From the NCBI RefSeq assembly GCF_024138145.1, contig NZ_CP099998.1:1-64000 (forward strand): DNA of 64,000 nt, read 5' to 3'. The DNA comes from Natronosalvus halobius (GTDB lineage: Archaea > Halobacteriota > Halobacteria > Halobacteriales > Natrialbaceae). Made by a program: the position numbers and the translations under genes. Below, piece by piece: positions 53,876-61,445 of the stretch (positions are counted from its first letter, which is position 1; each line of letters opens with the position of its first letter). The notes beneath the pieces were generated by a model. That model saw nothing but the letters and a program-made list of their open reading frames with translations. It ran no database searches and had not been told where the DNA came from.

Positions 53876-54820
53876 TCACGCGAGCCTCGACCGAACGTTC
53901 TCGGCGAGCGCGCCCATCGCCTCGTCGGCCCGTTCGACGTCGTCGGTCATGCTGAAGAAACCGTGCGTAAGCGTCGGGTAGTGGTCGTGTTCGGTCGGGA
54001 CGCCGTGGTCGGACAGTTTCTCGGCGTAGGCGGCACCCTCGTCCCGAAGCACGTCGTGTCCCGCCGTCACGACCGTCGTAGGGGCCACACCCGAGAGATC
54101 CGGCGCGCGCAACACCGTTGCGAACGGGTTGCGTTCGTCGACCGGACTCCGGAGGTACTGGTCCCAGAACCAGCGCACGCCGTTTTCCGTGAGCAATGGT
54201 CCGTCGCCGTGCTCGCGATAGGAGTCGCGATCGAACGAGCGATCGGTCATCGGGTACAGCAGAAACTGGCCGTCGAGGTCCGGTCCGTTGGCTCCGCTAT
54301 CGCGCGCCCGCAGCGCCGTCGCCGCGGCGAGGTTTCCGCCGGCGCTCGTCCCCGCCACGCCCAGCCGATCCGGATCGCCGCTGAGCGAGTCGGCGTAGTT
54401 GGCCGCCCACTCGAGGGCGGCGTAGGCGTCGTCGACCGCCGCTGGGAAAGGGTGTTCAGGTGCGAGGCGGTAGTCGACCGAGAGAACGAGACACTCCGCA
54501 CGGGCAGCCAGTTCTCGGCAGATGTCGTCCGCAGAGTCGAGCGTCCCCAGCGTCCAGCCGCCGCCGTGGTAGAACACCAGCGTCGACGGACGCTCGGCGG
54601 GTGGACGATAGACTCTGATCGGCAGATCGCCGCCGGGACCGTCGATCCGCAGATCCCGGACCGACCGCATCTCGGGACCGCTGCCGGCCGAGAACACCTC
54701 GTCCTCGAGCCGGCGGGCGCTCTCGACCGACAGCGAGTACCAGGGCGGGATGCCGGCCGTCTGAATCTCGTCGATGACGCCCTCGAGTTCGGGGTCCAGT
54801 TCGTCGCTCGCGTCATTCAT
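53876..54820 (-). CDS. Alpha/beta hydrolase, hormone-sensitive-lipase (HSL) type
   Basis: A 314-residue hydrolase with the HSL oxyanion motif FYHGGGW, nucleophile Ser in AGTSAGGN, an Asp in AGHDVLRDEG and His in LTHGFFSM. Residues 1-70 form the usual cap. It probably cleaves a short-chain or aryl ester. Between trpB and kynU it might serve as a second formamidase, but the 49.9 kb gene matches that role better. Confidence 0.9.
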   Translation of the reverse strand: MNDASDELDPELEGVIDEIQTAGIPPWYSLSVESARRLEDEVFSAGSGPEMRSVRDLRIDGPGGDLPIRVYRPPAERPSTLVFYHGGGWTLGTLDSADDICRELAARAECLVLSVDYRLAPEHPFPAAVDDAYAALEWAANYADSLSGDPDRLGVAGTSAGGNLAAATALRARDSGANGPDLDGQFLLYPMTDRSFDRDSYREHGDGPLLTENGVRWFWDQYLRSPVDERNPFATVLRAPDLSGVAPTTVVTAGHDVLRDEGAAYAEKLSDHGVPTEHDHYPTLTHGFFSMTDDVERADEAMGALAENVRSRLA

Positions 54821-54983
54821 GTCCCGAATGAGGACCGAGTGAACGTTTAATCTTTTTCGTATCGTGGATCAACGTCGGACGGGAGCAGCGATAAACGAAC
54901 GACGACCGTTCGTCCGCCGACGGGATCCCGAATCGTCACAAAACGTCGAAACGTTCCTGTAGGTTCCTCTCGAGAGTGAACAC

Positions 54984-56309
54984 ATGGACTCGAACGCGGA
55001 CGACGACGCGCCCGCCGAACGCCACACCAGTGACCATCGAACCGGCCACGAGTACGCTCACAAGCGCGACGACACCGCCCCGCTCGCAACGCTCCGGGAT
55101 CGCTTCGACATCCCCGACGAGCTCTACATGGACGGCAACTCGCTTGGCCCGATCTCAGAAGATGCCAAGCGAACCCTGGACCGGGCGATCGACCAGTGGC
55201 GCGAACTGGGCATCCAGGGCTGGACCGAGGCCGAGCCGCCGTGGTTCTGGTACGGCGAACGCCTGGGCGATGAGCTCGCACCGCTGCTGGGCGCCCGCGA
55301 GGAGGAAGTGGTCGTCGGAAACTCGACGACCGTCAACATCCACACGCTGATCGGCACGTTCCTCGATCACTTGGGGCCGGACGTCCCCCGCGGCGTGCTG
55401 GTCAACGAACTCGACTTCCCCACCGACCACTACGCGATCCGCGCCCAGCTCCGCCAGCGGGGGCTCGACCCGGACGAGCATCTCCACGTGGTCGAGAGTC
55501 GCGACGGACGGACGGTCGAGACCGAAGACGTCGTCGCCGCGATGGACGAACACGACGTCGGCATCGCCTTCATGCCCTCCGTCCTCTACCGCAGTGGACA
55601 GCTGTTCGACCTCGAGCGGATCACCGAAGCGGCCCACGAGCGTGGAATCCTCGCGGGGTTCGATCTCGCACACTCGATCGGCGTCGTTCCCCACAAACTC
55701 TCTGATATCGACGTCGACTTCGCGGTCTGGTGTAGCTACAAGTACCTCAACGCGGGGCCGGGAGCGATCGCCGGACTCTACGTCGACGAGCGCCACTTCG
55801 ACGTGACGCCCGCGCTCTCGGGCTGGTGGGGGCACGACAAGGAGACGCAGTTCGAGCTGAATCTCGAGTTCACGCCGGCTGACGGCGCCGGCGCCTGGCA
55901 GATCGGTACGGTCCCCGTCTTCAGCGCGGCGCCGTTGTTCGGCTCGATCGAACTGGTCAGGGAGGCCGGCATCGAGGCGATTCGCGAGAAGTCGCTCGCG
56001 CTTACGTCGTACCTCCTCTTCCTCGCCGATGAGCGCCTCGCCGAACGCGGCTTCGCGGTCGGAACGCCACGAGATCCCGACCGACGTGGCGGCCACGTCG
56101 CGCTCGAGCACTCCGAGGCCGAGCGGATCAGCCAGGCCCTACGGAATCGCGGCATCATCGTGGACTTCCGGCCTCCCAACGTCATCCGCGTCTGTCCGGC
56201 GCCGCTGTACGTCGGATTCGAGGACGTCCTCGATGTCGTCGACGAACTGTGCGAGATCGTCGACGAGAAAGCGTACGAACAGTACGAGACGAAGAGCGAA
56301 GTGACGTAA
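54984..56309 (+). CDS. kynU: Kynureninase
   Basis: A 441-residue fold-type I PLP enzyme that cleaves kynurenine to anthranilate and alanine. Family blocks are YMDGNSLGP near residue 50, GNSTTVNIH at 112-120, MPSVLYRSGQL, the aspartate-bearing FDLAHSIGVVP near 227, and the PLP Lys253 in WCSYKYLNAGPG. Late segments RGGHVAL and PPNVIRVCPAPLY are also typical. The gene converges on the dioxygenase gene with nine bases between them. An N-terminal extension of about 25 residues is acidic and not conserved. It is the branch point that yields anthranilate. Confidence 0.95.
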   Translation: MDSNADDDAPAERHTSDHRTGHEYAHKRDDTAPLATLRDRFDIPDELYMDGNSLGPISEDAKRTLDRAIDQWRELGIQGWTEAEPPWFWYGERLGDELAPLLGAREEEVVVGNSTTVNIHTLIGTFLDHLGPDVPRGVLVNELDFPTDHYAIRAQLRQRGLDPDEHLHVVESRDGRTVETEDVVAAMDEHDVGIAFMPSVLYRSGQLFDLERITEAAHERGILAGFDLAHSIGVVPHKLSDIDVDFAVWCSYKYLNAGPGAIAGLYVDERHFDVTPALSGWWGHDKETQFELNLEFTPADGAGAWQIGTVPVFSAAPLFGSIELVREAGIEAIREKSLALTSYLLFLADERLAERGFAVGTPRDPDRRGGHVALEHSEAERISQALRNRGIIVDFRPPNVIRVCPAPLYVGFEDVLDVVDELCEIVDEKAYEQYETKSEVT

Positions 56310-56318
56310 CGAACCCGT

Positions 56319-57482
56319 TCAGATCTTCTGGGATTCAGTCTCTTTTTTCAACTTCGGGAGGAAGTCCATGTAATCGGTCCCGCCGGTTCCGGTGGTATCG
56401 CCAGTTACTTCGTTGATGTACTGAGCGACCTGGCTGAAGTGGACCCGTCGGAAGTCGCCGAGTTCGTCCATACAGCGGTTGTACTCGGCACGGAGGTCCT
56501 CGCGATCGCTATCGGCCACGAAGGGGCCCACGTCGGGTCCCTCGTCGAACGCCGCGATGACGGATCGGTGAGTCTCCGGCATGTAGCTTCGCATGTCAAT
56601 CAGTTTCTCGATCAGGTCCGTGGCGGCGTGGTCGACCCCGAGCACAGCGTCGATCGACGGCAGGACCGAACTCTGGGCGCCCGAACCACCCCGCATCGTC
56701 TGGGGCGTTCCCTCGAGTTCGTCGACCCCTTCGTAGACGACCTCGTCGAACCCGTTGTAGTAGGGTCGATAGTTTCGGGCGAACGCCTCGGGATCGTTGT
56801 TCTCGGTCATTCGAGCCATGATCGTGGTTTGCTCCTCGAGCGCGTCACCAATCGTCTCGAGGGCCGGGAGTAGTGCGTCGGGATCGTTGTCGCGGACAGC
56901 TTGCTGAGCGCGCGCACAGGCGGTCAGCGCGGGCCCAGCCCTAGCTTCGATCGCGACGTGGATCACGACGAACCACCGCTCGTCGGACAGCGACGTGAAC
57001 TGCTGAACGGTGTCCAGGTTTTCAACGTCGAAGCCGGTGTCTCGGTCGCATTGCTGCCAGTTGTGCAGACAGAGCATGTCGTACGAAAGGATCGGCTTTC
57101 GACCGAACCGCTGCGAGGTTCGATACAGCGGCACGGCCGCGCCGGCTGGAAGCCGATCGACGGGATCGGCACCGATATCGTTGACATACGCGCTCGCGAA
57201 GAAACCGCTGAGCAGACACAGCCGGACCGTTTCGCGCTCGGAGAGCGCCTCGAACAGTCCGTCCGGTGGCGGTTCGAGATCGCGGACGGCCGGCCGAAGG
57301 GATCCGTCCTCGAGTCGGCCGGGAAGTTCGGCCCCGACCCGGTCGAACTCGCGAAGGTAGCTCGCGATTGGCCGGTCGTGTACGTCGATCTCGAATGAGC
57401 GCAGGGGGTCCGATTCGGGAAGGAACCCGCGTCCGGCGGTGATATCGTATTCCTCGAGAACCTCCGTCGCAGGTTGAACCAT
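56319..57482 (-). CDS. Indoleamine 2,3-dioxygenase family heme enzyme
   Basis: A 387-residue heme dioxygenase that opens the indole ring of tryptophan to N-formylkynurenine. The IDO hallmarks are GGSGAQSSVLPSID and the proximal heme ligand His305 in YMPETHR. Others are LSYDMLCLHNW and the segment ERWFVVIHVAIEA. Length and motifs fit IDO rather than tetrameric TDO. The ATG at 57482 is chosen because the 15 upstream codons of the longer frame have no similarity. It is the first enzyme of the kynurenine route and is convergent with kynU. Confidence 0.92.
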   Translation of the reverse strand: MVQPATEVLEEYDITAGRGFLPESDPLRSFEIDVHDRPIASYLREFDRVGAELPGRLEDGSLRPAVRDLEPPPDGLFEALSERETVRLCLLSGFFASAYVNDIGADPVDRLPAGAAVPLYRTSQRFGRKPILSYDMLCLHNWQQCDRDTGFDVENLDTVQQFTSLSDERWFVVIHVAIEARAGPALTACARAQQAVRDNDPDALLPALETIGDALEEQTTIMARMTENNDPEAFARNYRPYYNGFDEVVYEGVDELEGTPQTMRGGSGAQSSVLPSIDAVLGVDHAATDLIEKLIDMRSYMPETHRSVIAAFDEGPDVGPFVADSDREDLRAEYNRCMDELGDFRRVHFSQVAQYINEVTGDTTGTGGTDYMDFLPKLKKETESQKI

Positions 57483-57659
57483 CTTATAACTGCTACACTC
57501 TCGAGTACTATGAAAATTTGTCCGCATACAGACACATTGATGTGCAGATATGGTGGCTGGCTCGAGTTCCCGGTGAAAAATGTGCTGGTCCGGGGGTCGG
57601 TTCTCATTCCCCTTCGCACTGGATCGACACTGACGGATCGCTCGAACAGGCCGAGACTA

Positions 57660-58250
57660 ATAATCATTGAACTGGAAGAAAACGAAAGCTCTCAGAAACA
57701 CAGCATCAGGAATTCGAAGCAACTGTTCACGAATCACCGGAAGAAGTTGGGGTCGACGCGCCGGCGTGGACGCCGGCGCTCGTCCAGCAGTATCTCGACG
57801 AAACGTACGACATCGAGTACTCCCTCTCGAGTTGTCGGCGGTTGCTGAAAGAGGCGGAATTGACCTACCAGAAACCACACCGTACAGCCGCCGAGGCTGA
57901 CGAAGACGAGCAAGAGGCGTTCCACGACAAACTCAACAAAAGCGGCGGGTGCTGGACGCTACCGATGTCTGGATCGATCAACTCAAGCAATCCATTCAGG
58001 TCGAACCGCGTGCCGCGTGATTTCCGCGCTGCACGCGGCCAGCTGTCGAAGTCTCTGCCCAACGCGACTGGACGTGTCTGTTGGGCGCGATCACCGACTA
58101 CGGTGATCATTTTTCTTTCGGGTCGAAGCGTACGGTACCGACCACAACGTAAAACATATCGTTCTCATATTATGTAAAGTATTCAAAGATGATTTACTCG
58201 TCATGCTGGATGGAGCGCCGTATTTTCAGAATTGAGGGATTGTGAAAACG
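57660..58250 (+). pseudogene. Decayed IS630-family transposase
   Basis: Across frames the plus strand reads WTPALVQQYLDETYDIEYS, CRRLLKEAELTYQKP, RTAAEADEDEQEAFHDKL and, after shifts, a QVEPRAA-like piece and VFKDDLLVMLDGAPYFQN followed by a stop. The last holds a catalytic Asp region of IS630-type transposases. Several frameshifts and stops make it non-functional. It lies between the IDO gene and orc1/cdc6, marking a rearrangement point. Confidence 0.8.
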
Positions 58251-58283
58251 TGAAAGGACTGAGTCTGCTCGCTCAGCGTTTAT

Positions 58284-59486
58284 CTAACGGCTCGACTCTT
58301 CACAGGCTGCGATAATCACATCTGGATCGTCAACGAGACGGTTTTCCATGTAGTTCCCCTTGCCTTTCCCGGCCCACTTGCGCTCTTGCTCGATAATTGA
58401 GAGAAACTCGAGTTCCGAGAGGATGTCGCGGACACGTCGGAGTTTCAAATGCGAGGAGTCATCGCGTTCACACAAACGTTTGTAGAGGTCGTAGACTTCC
58501 GTCGTCTGCACTGCGTCGTCGGTTCGGTCGGGTTGTTTGACAAGCAAAGCCATCGCCTCGAGGACGAGCTTCGCATGGCTGGGCGATTTTGAAATTAACT
58601 CTGCTAGTCGACTCGTCTCCTCACGCTCGTGTGCGAGGTTGACACAGGTTTCAGTAACGGTCTCAAGATGCTGTTCCTCAGCTATTTCGCCGGCAAATCG
58701 AAGGATGTCAATCGCTTTACGTGCGTCACCGTGTTCTCGTGCAGCTAACGCAGCAACTCGAGGAACAACACCGTCTTCCAGGACGCCGTCATGGAACGCA
58801 TCGGATCGCGAATGAAGGATCTCCTGGATCTGAGTTGCATCGTACGGAGGAAAGACGTACTCGCGTTCACAGAGACTCGATTTGATGCGTTCGTCAAGCG
58901 ATTCTTTGTATCGAATCTTGTTCGAGATGCCAATCGTTCCGATAGTGCTGGAGGAGAGCTTTCCGGATTCGACCGCTCGAGAGAGTTGCATGAGAATGTC
59001 GTCTGATTCCATTTTGTCGACTTCGTCGAGGATAACGAGTGCGGCATCGAACTGTTGGTCGATTATCTGCCACAGGCGGCGGTAGTATTCCGATGTGCTC
59101 AAACCAGAGTGGGGAATCGAGATACCAGTTGTATCTTTGTCGTTGAGCTGATGACCGAGTGACTGGACAGCCTGTGTCTCGGTCGATTCCTGGAGACAGT
59201 CGACGTAGGCTACACCGATTGTAACACCATTATCCGCTGCTCGGGAAATTGCCTGGTTCGTGATGAACTTCGAGCAAAGGGACTTTCCAGTACCTGTTTT
59301 TCCGTACACGAGTACGTTGTTCGGTGTATTTCCGGTAAGCGCAGGCTGAATTGCGCCGGCAAGATTCGTGAGTTCCTGTTCGCGGCCAATGATTCGGTCT
59401 CCATCGGGAAGGTGAGACACCTGTAAGAGATCTTTGTTCCGGAAGATCTCGTTTTCTCGAGTGAAGTAGTCGCGGGATTCAGGCAT
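58284..59486 (-). CDS. Orc1/Cdc6 family replication initiator
   Basis: A 400-residue AAA+ initiator. Walker A is YGKTGTGKS (residues 61-69), Walker B LVILDEVDKM near 155, the sensor region IGTIGISNK follows, and a C-terminal winged-helix domain follows from about 300. It would bind the iterated boxes immediately upstream of its own start (59531-59880) and load the replicative helicase. Each haloarchaeal replicon typically pairs an orc gene with its own specific box sequence. Placement next to such repeats makes it the likely initiator of this replicon. Confidence 0.95.
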   Translation of the reverse strand: MPESRDYFTRENEIFRNKDLLQVSHLPDGDRIIGREQELTNLAGAIQPALTGNTPNNVLVYGKTGTGKSLCSKFITNQAISRAADNGVTIGVAYVDCLQESTETQAVQSLGHQLNDKDTTGISIPHSGLSTSEYYRRLWQIIDQQFDAALVILDEVDKMESDDILMQLSRAVESGKLSSSTIGTIGISNKIRYKESLDERIKSSLCEREYVFPPYDATQIQEILHSRSDAFHDGVLEDGVVPRVAALAAREHGDARKAIDILRFAGEIAEEQHLETVTETCVNLAHEREETSRLAELISKSPSHAKLVLEAMALLVKQPDRTDDAVQTTEVYDLYKRLCERDDSSHLKLRRVRDILSELEFLSIIEQERKWAGKGKGNYMENRLVDDPDVIIAACEESSR

Positions 59487-59530
59487 TCTCTTGCGGATGC
59501 ATTCTCAGAGAGGGGCTTAACTCTTTCCAC

Positions 59531-59880
59531 CAGATTGCCGCTGTATGGGAAGGATATCGACCACACAGGGGCTCAGAAAGAAGATACTCACACCAGAATG
59601 CCGCTGTAAGCAACGATACTCACCCCTCGTTTCCGCTGTATAGCCTAGTGAATTGAATGAGAATATAATGAACGGTAGAAGGTGACTCACACGCATAGTG
59701 CAGGTCCACCCCTCATTGCCGCTGTATGCCAGATGTCAGACGGACCCGCTCCATGCACCCAGGACACCACATTGCTGCTGTATAGAGGAGAAAACCCCGA
59801 AAGAAACGGGGAGAAGTGGATGAAAGACCCCGGAGTGCCGCTGTAACAGAACACACACACCCCACGTTGCCGCTGTATAG
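59531..59880. repeat. Seven direct origin-recognition-type repeats
   Basis: Seven direct copies of an element with core TGCCGCTGTA, mostly preceded by CACCCCTC or similar and followed by TAG, sit at about 59531-59546, 59589-59608, 59621-59643, 59706-59727, 59764-59784, 59826-59845 and 59856-59880. Two copies have one substitution in the core (TTCCGCTGTA, TGCTGCTGTA). Spacing is irregular, 30-90 bases. Their place between orc1/cdc6 and an AT-rich stretch fits origin recognition boxes of a haloarchaeal replicon. They are not CRISPR repeats: too short and unevenly spaced. Confidence 0.82.
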
Positions 59881-60190
59881 ATTTCGAGAGAGCCTCCAGG
59901 AGAAACGAGACGAGAAGGATATTTACACGAGACGATTTTCGCCGCTAGACGTCGAAACCCTCTGGAAGGAGTGGAGTTGTTCTAAGCTGAATTGATAGCG
60001 ATCTCTGGTGGAAAGAAAAATCGTTCGATAGAAATCGAACTTCTTGTTCGATATACCTAGTGGACTATTCTCACCCGCCCCACTTATAGTTACCGGGAGT
60101 AGGATTTGGGACAACGAGTTGGTTTGGGAACATCATCGGACTCCCACTCTGAAACTTACCGATTCATTCTTTCTCACCCCACCTTTGGAT
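59881..60190. other. AT-rich spacer of the predicted origin
   Basis: A gene-free stretch between the direct boxes and the single inverted box. It includes AT-rich parts near 60000-60100 that could act as the unwinding region. The unwinding role is inferred from layout only. Confidence 0.5.
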
Positions 60191-60215
60191 CTATACAGCG
60201 GCAATGAGGGGTGTG
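60191..60215. repeat. Inverted origin-recognition-type repeat
   Basis: CTATACAGCGGCAATGAGGG and the bases following it are the reverse complement of the best direct copy (59706-59727). One box in opposite orientation about 310 bases beyond the direct set is the usual arrangement of archaeal origins. Confidence 0.82.
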
Positions 60216-60313
60216 TCTCTTCCCAACTCCGCTTTAGAACGTTCCACTCCAGAACAACTGGCCTATGGCTCCGTCTCGGGCAGCGAATCTCTAACGTTCG
60301 ATATCGACCGACG

Positions 60314-60401
60314 TTTCCAGTATACTCGTTAAGAACATGAATCAGCAGACTGCAGAATTTCCAGTATACTCGTTGAGAACATAGATCAGCAGACTGCAGA
60401 A
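60314..60401. repeat. 44-bp tandem duplication
   Basis: Two adjacent 44-base units (60314-60357 and 60358-60401) begin TTTCCAGTATACTCGTT and end CAGACTGCAGAA, with only three differences near the middle. They lie at the edge of the origin region upstream of nothing that is clearly coding. A protein-binding site or recent slippage duplication are both possible. Confidence 0.85.
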
Positions 60402-60489
60402 GGGATACGTAAACGAGGATGTCGGAACACCCCCTCCCCACCATTTCCAGTGAAGCAGTATCTTCCAGTCCCACTGATACAAACGAAGA

Positions 60490-60813
60490 CTAGTTCCCTG
60501 AGTTGACTGGACCTTTATACTTCGACTTTATTTTTTCGCCCGCTCTCCACTGCCAGTAGTAGTAGCTATTGTCGTTGATCTCCTTCACTGTGATCGTCGC
60601 CTTCGAGGGAACGTCATCCGGAAGGTCCTCCGGTCTCTCTTTGACGTCGTTGTTCTCCTCATCTTCCGCTAGTCGTACCTCTCGCTCACGGTATTCGGCG
60701 AGCTCCTCAGTGTACCTGGCGATGTCTCGAAGAAGATCGGGCGAGTAATCGTCGAATGTGTTGACTATGTCGGTAGGGAGTTTCTGTGGGGGTGTCGGTG
60801 GTTCGTAGGACAT
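60490..60813 (-). CDS. Small conserved haloarchaeal protein (DUF6788-like)
   Basis: A 107-residue protein. The first half predicts a helix rich in Glu/Arg (LLRDIARYTEELAEYRER) and an acidic stretch. The end has a conserved-looking motif, NSYYYWQWRAGEKIKSKYKG, of the kind seen in haloarchaeal and haloviral small proteins annotated DUF6788. Function unknown. It stands just outside the origin, and paired TTAACCAACA repeats lie directly upstream of its start, suggesting a regulated promoter or mobile unit. Confidence 0.75.
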   Translation of the reverse strand: MSYEPPTPPQKLPTDIVNTFDDYSPDLLRDIARYTEELAEYREREVRLAEDEENNDVKERPEDLPDDVPSKATITVKEINDNSYYYWQWRAGEKIKSKYKGPVNSGN

Positions 60814-60829
60814 GGTGATTCAACCCGTG

Positions 60830-60870
60830 TTAACCAACATGAATGTCAAAGACATAGTTCTGTTGGTTAA
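60830..60870. repeat. Inverted repeat TTAACCAACA / TGTTGGTTAA, copy 1
   Basis: Perfect inverted arms of ten bases at 60831-60840 and 60861-60870, 20 bases apart, lie just before the start of the small DUF6788-like gene. A second, matching pair lies at 61149-61190. Confidence 0.8.
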
Positions 60871-61148
60871 GACTGTTCTCCACTGCTTTCCGTCAACTCT
60901 ACCTCTCCCCTGCTGTCACGGACCTCGTTGAGAAAGCCCTTTGACGTACTCTATCGTCTTGACCAGCCACGATCCGTCACTGTCGTAGCCAAACGAAACG
61001 ACTCTCATGTGTTGTGATCGTGGAGTGTGCGACCTGGACATGGTGTTCTGTCTCTTACTCTGCTTGCTAGAACGGTAATGAGTGACCGATCAGCAATGGG
61101 TAGGTGGAGATTGGAATGCGCCTCCGCCCTTCAGCGGGCGATGAAAGA
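60871..61148. other. Gene-free stretch between two inverted-repeat sites
   Basis: No coding frame is supported. Near 61124-61150 a sequence CCTCCGCCCTTCAGCGGGCG forms a short hairpin similar to ends of IS200/IS605-type elements. The whole 60830-61190 segment could be a small non-autonomous element. Confidence 0.4.
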
Positions 61149-61190
61149 CTTAACCAACGTGCCGATCCTCTTTGCCGGACTGTTGGTTAA
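61149..61190. repeat. Inverted repeat TTAACCAAC / GTTGGTTAA, copy 2
   Basis: Arms at 61150-61158 and 61182-61190 repeat the arms of copy 1 with nearly the same separation. The two sites share arms but not the loop sequence, which points to a binding or recombination site rather than a simple duplication. Confidence 0.78.
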
Positions 61191-61445
61191 TACGGTTTCG
61201 GTTTAGCCTCGATCGAACCTAATACTCCATTATCACTCCTTACCTATGGAAAACCCTGCTCCGAATCATCTGTATCTCGATATCGACGACCTTTGTATCC
61301 GCAATCAGGACAATCAAACCACAATCAAGACAATCAAACCAACTTTACAACTCGCTCGCTTGCTGACCATCTCGTCGATCTCCGAACCCGGTGATTTTCT
61401 CACACAATACGTACCTTTACTATGTGTGTGATGAGCGTATAGGGC
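61191..61445. other. Upstream region of the M42 peptidase gene
   Basis: A 61-codon frame at 61246 is not supported by composition. A short imperfect repeat of GACAATCAAACCA occurs at about 61309-61340. No clear promoter was identified. Confidence 0.35.

Noticed and set aside
53963-54850. Long plus-strand frame opposite the HSL hydrolase
   Set aside because: It is the high-GC antisense shadow of a gene with clear catalytic motifs on the minus strand; its own translation is Arg/Val-rich without motifs. The same applies to 55155-56111 opposite kynureninase and 28492-29592 opposite E1 alpha.
56319-57482. Tryptophan 2,3-dioxygenase (TDO, KynA) as family
   Set aside because: The GGSGAQSS and YMPETHR motifs and the length are those of the indoleamine 2,3-dioxygenase family; TDO is shorter with different heme-pocket motifs.
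59531-59880. Repeated units that could be taken for a CRISPR array
   Set aside because: The conserved part is only about 10-20 bases, spacing varies from 30 to 90 bases, one copy is inverted beyond the set, and an orc1/cdc6 gene is adjacent. This is an origin layout; no cas genes are present.
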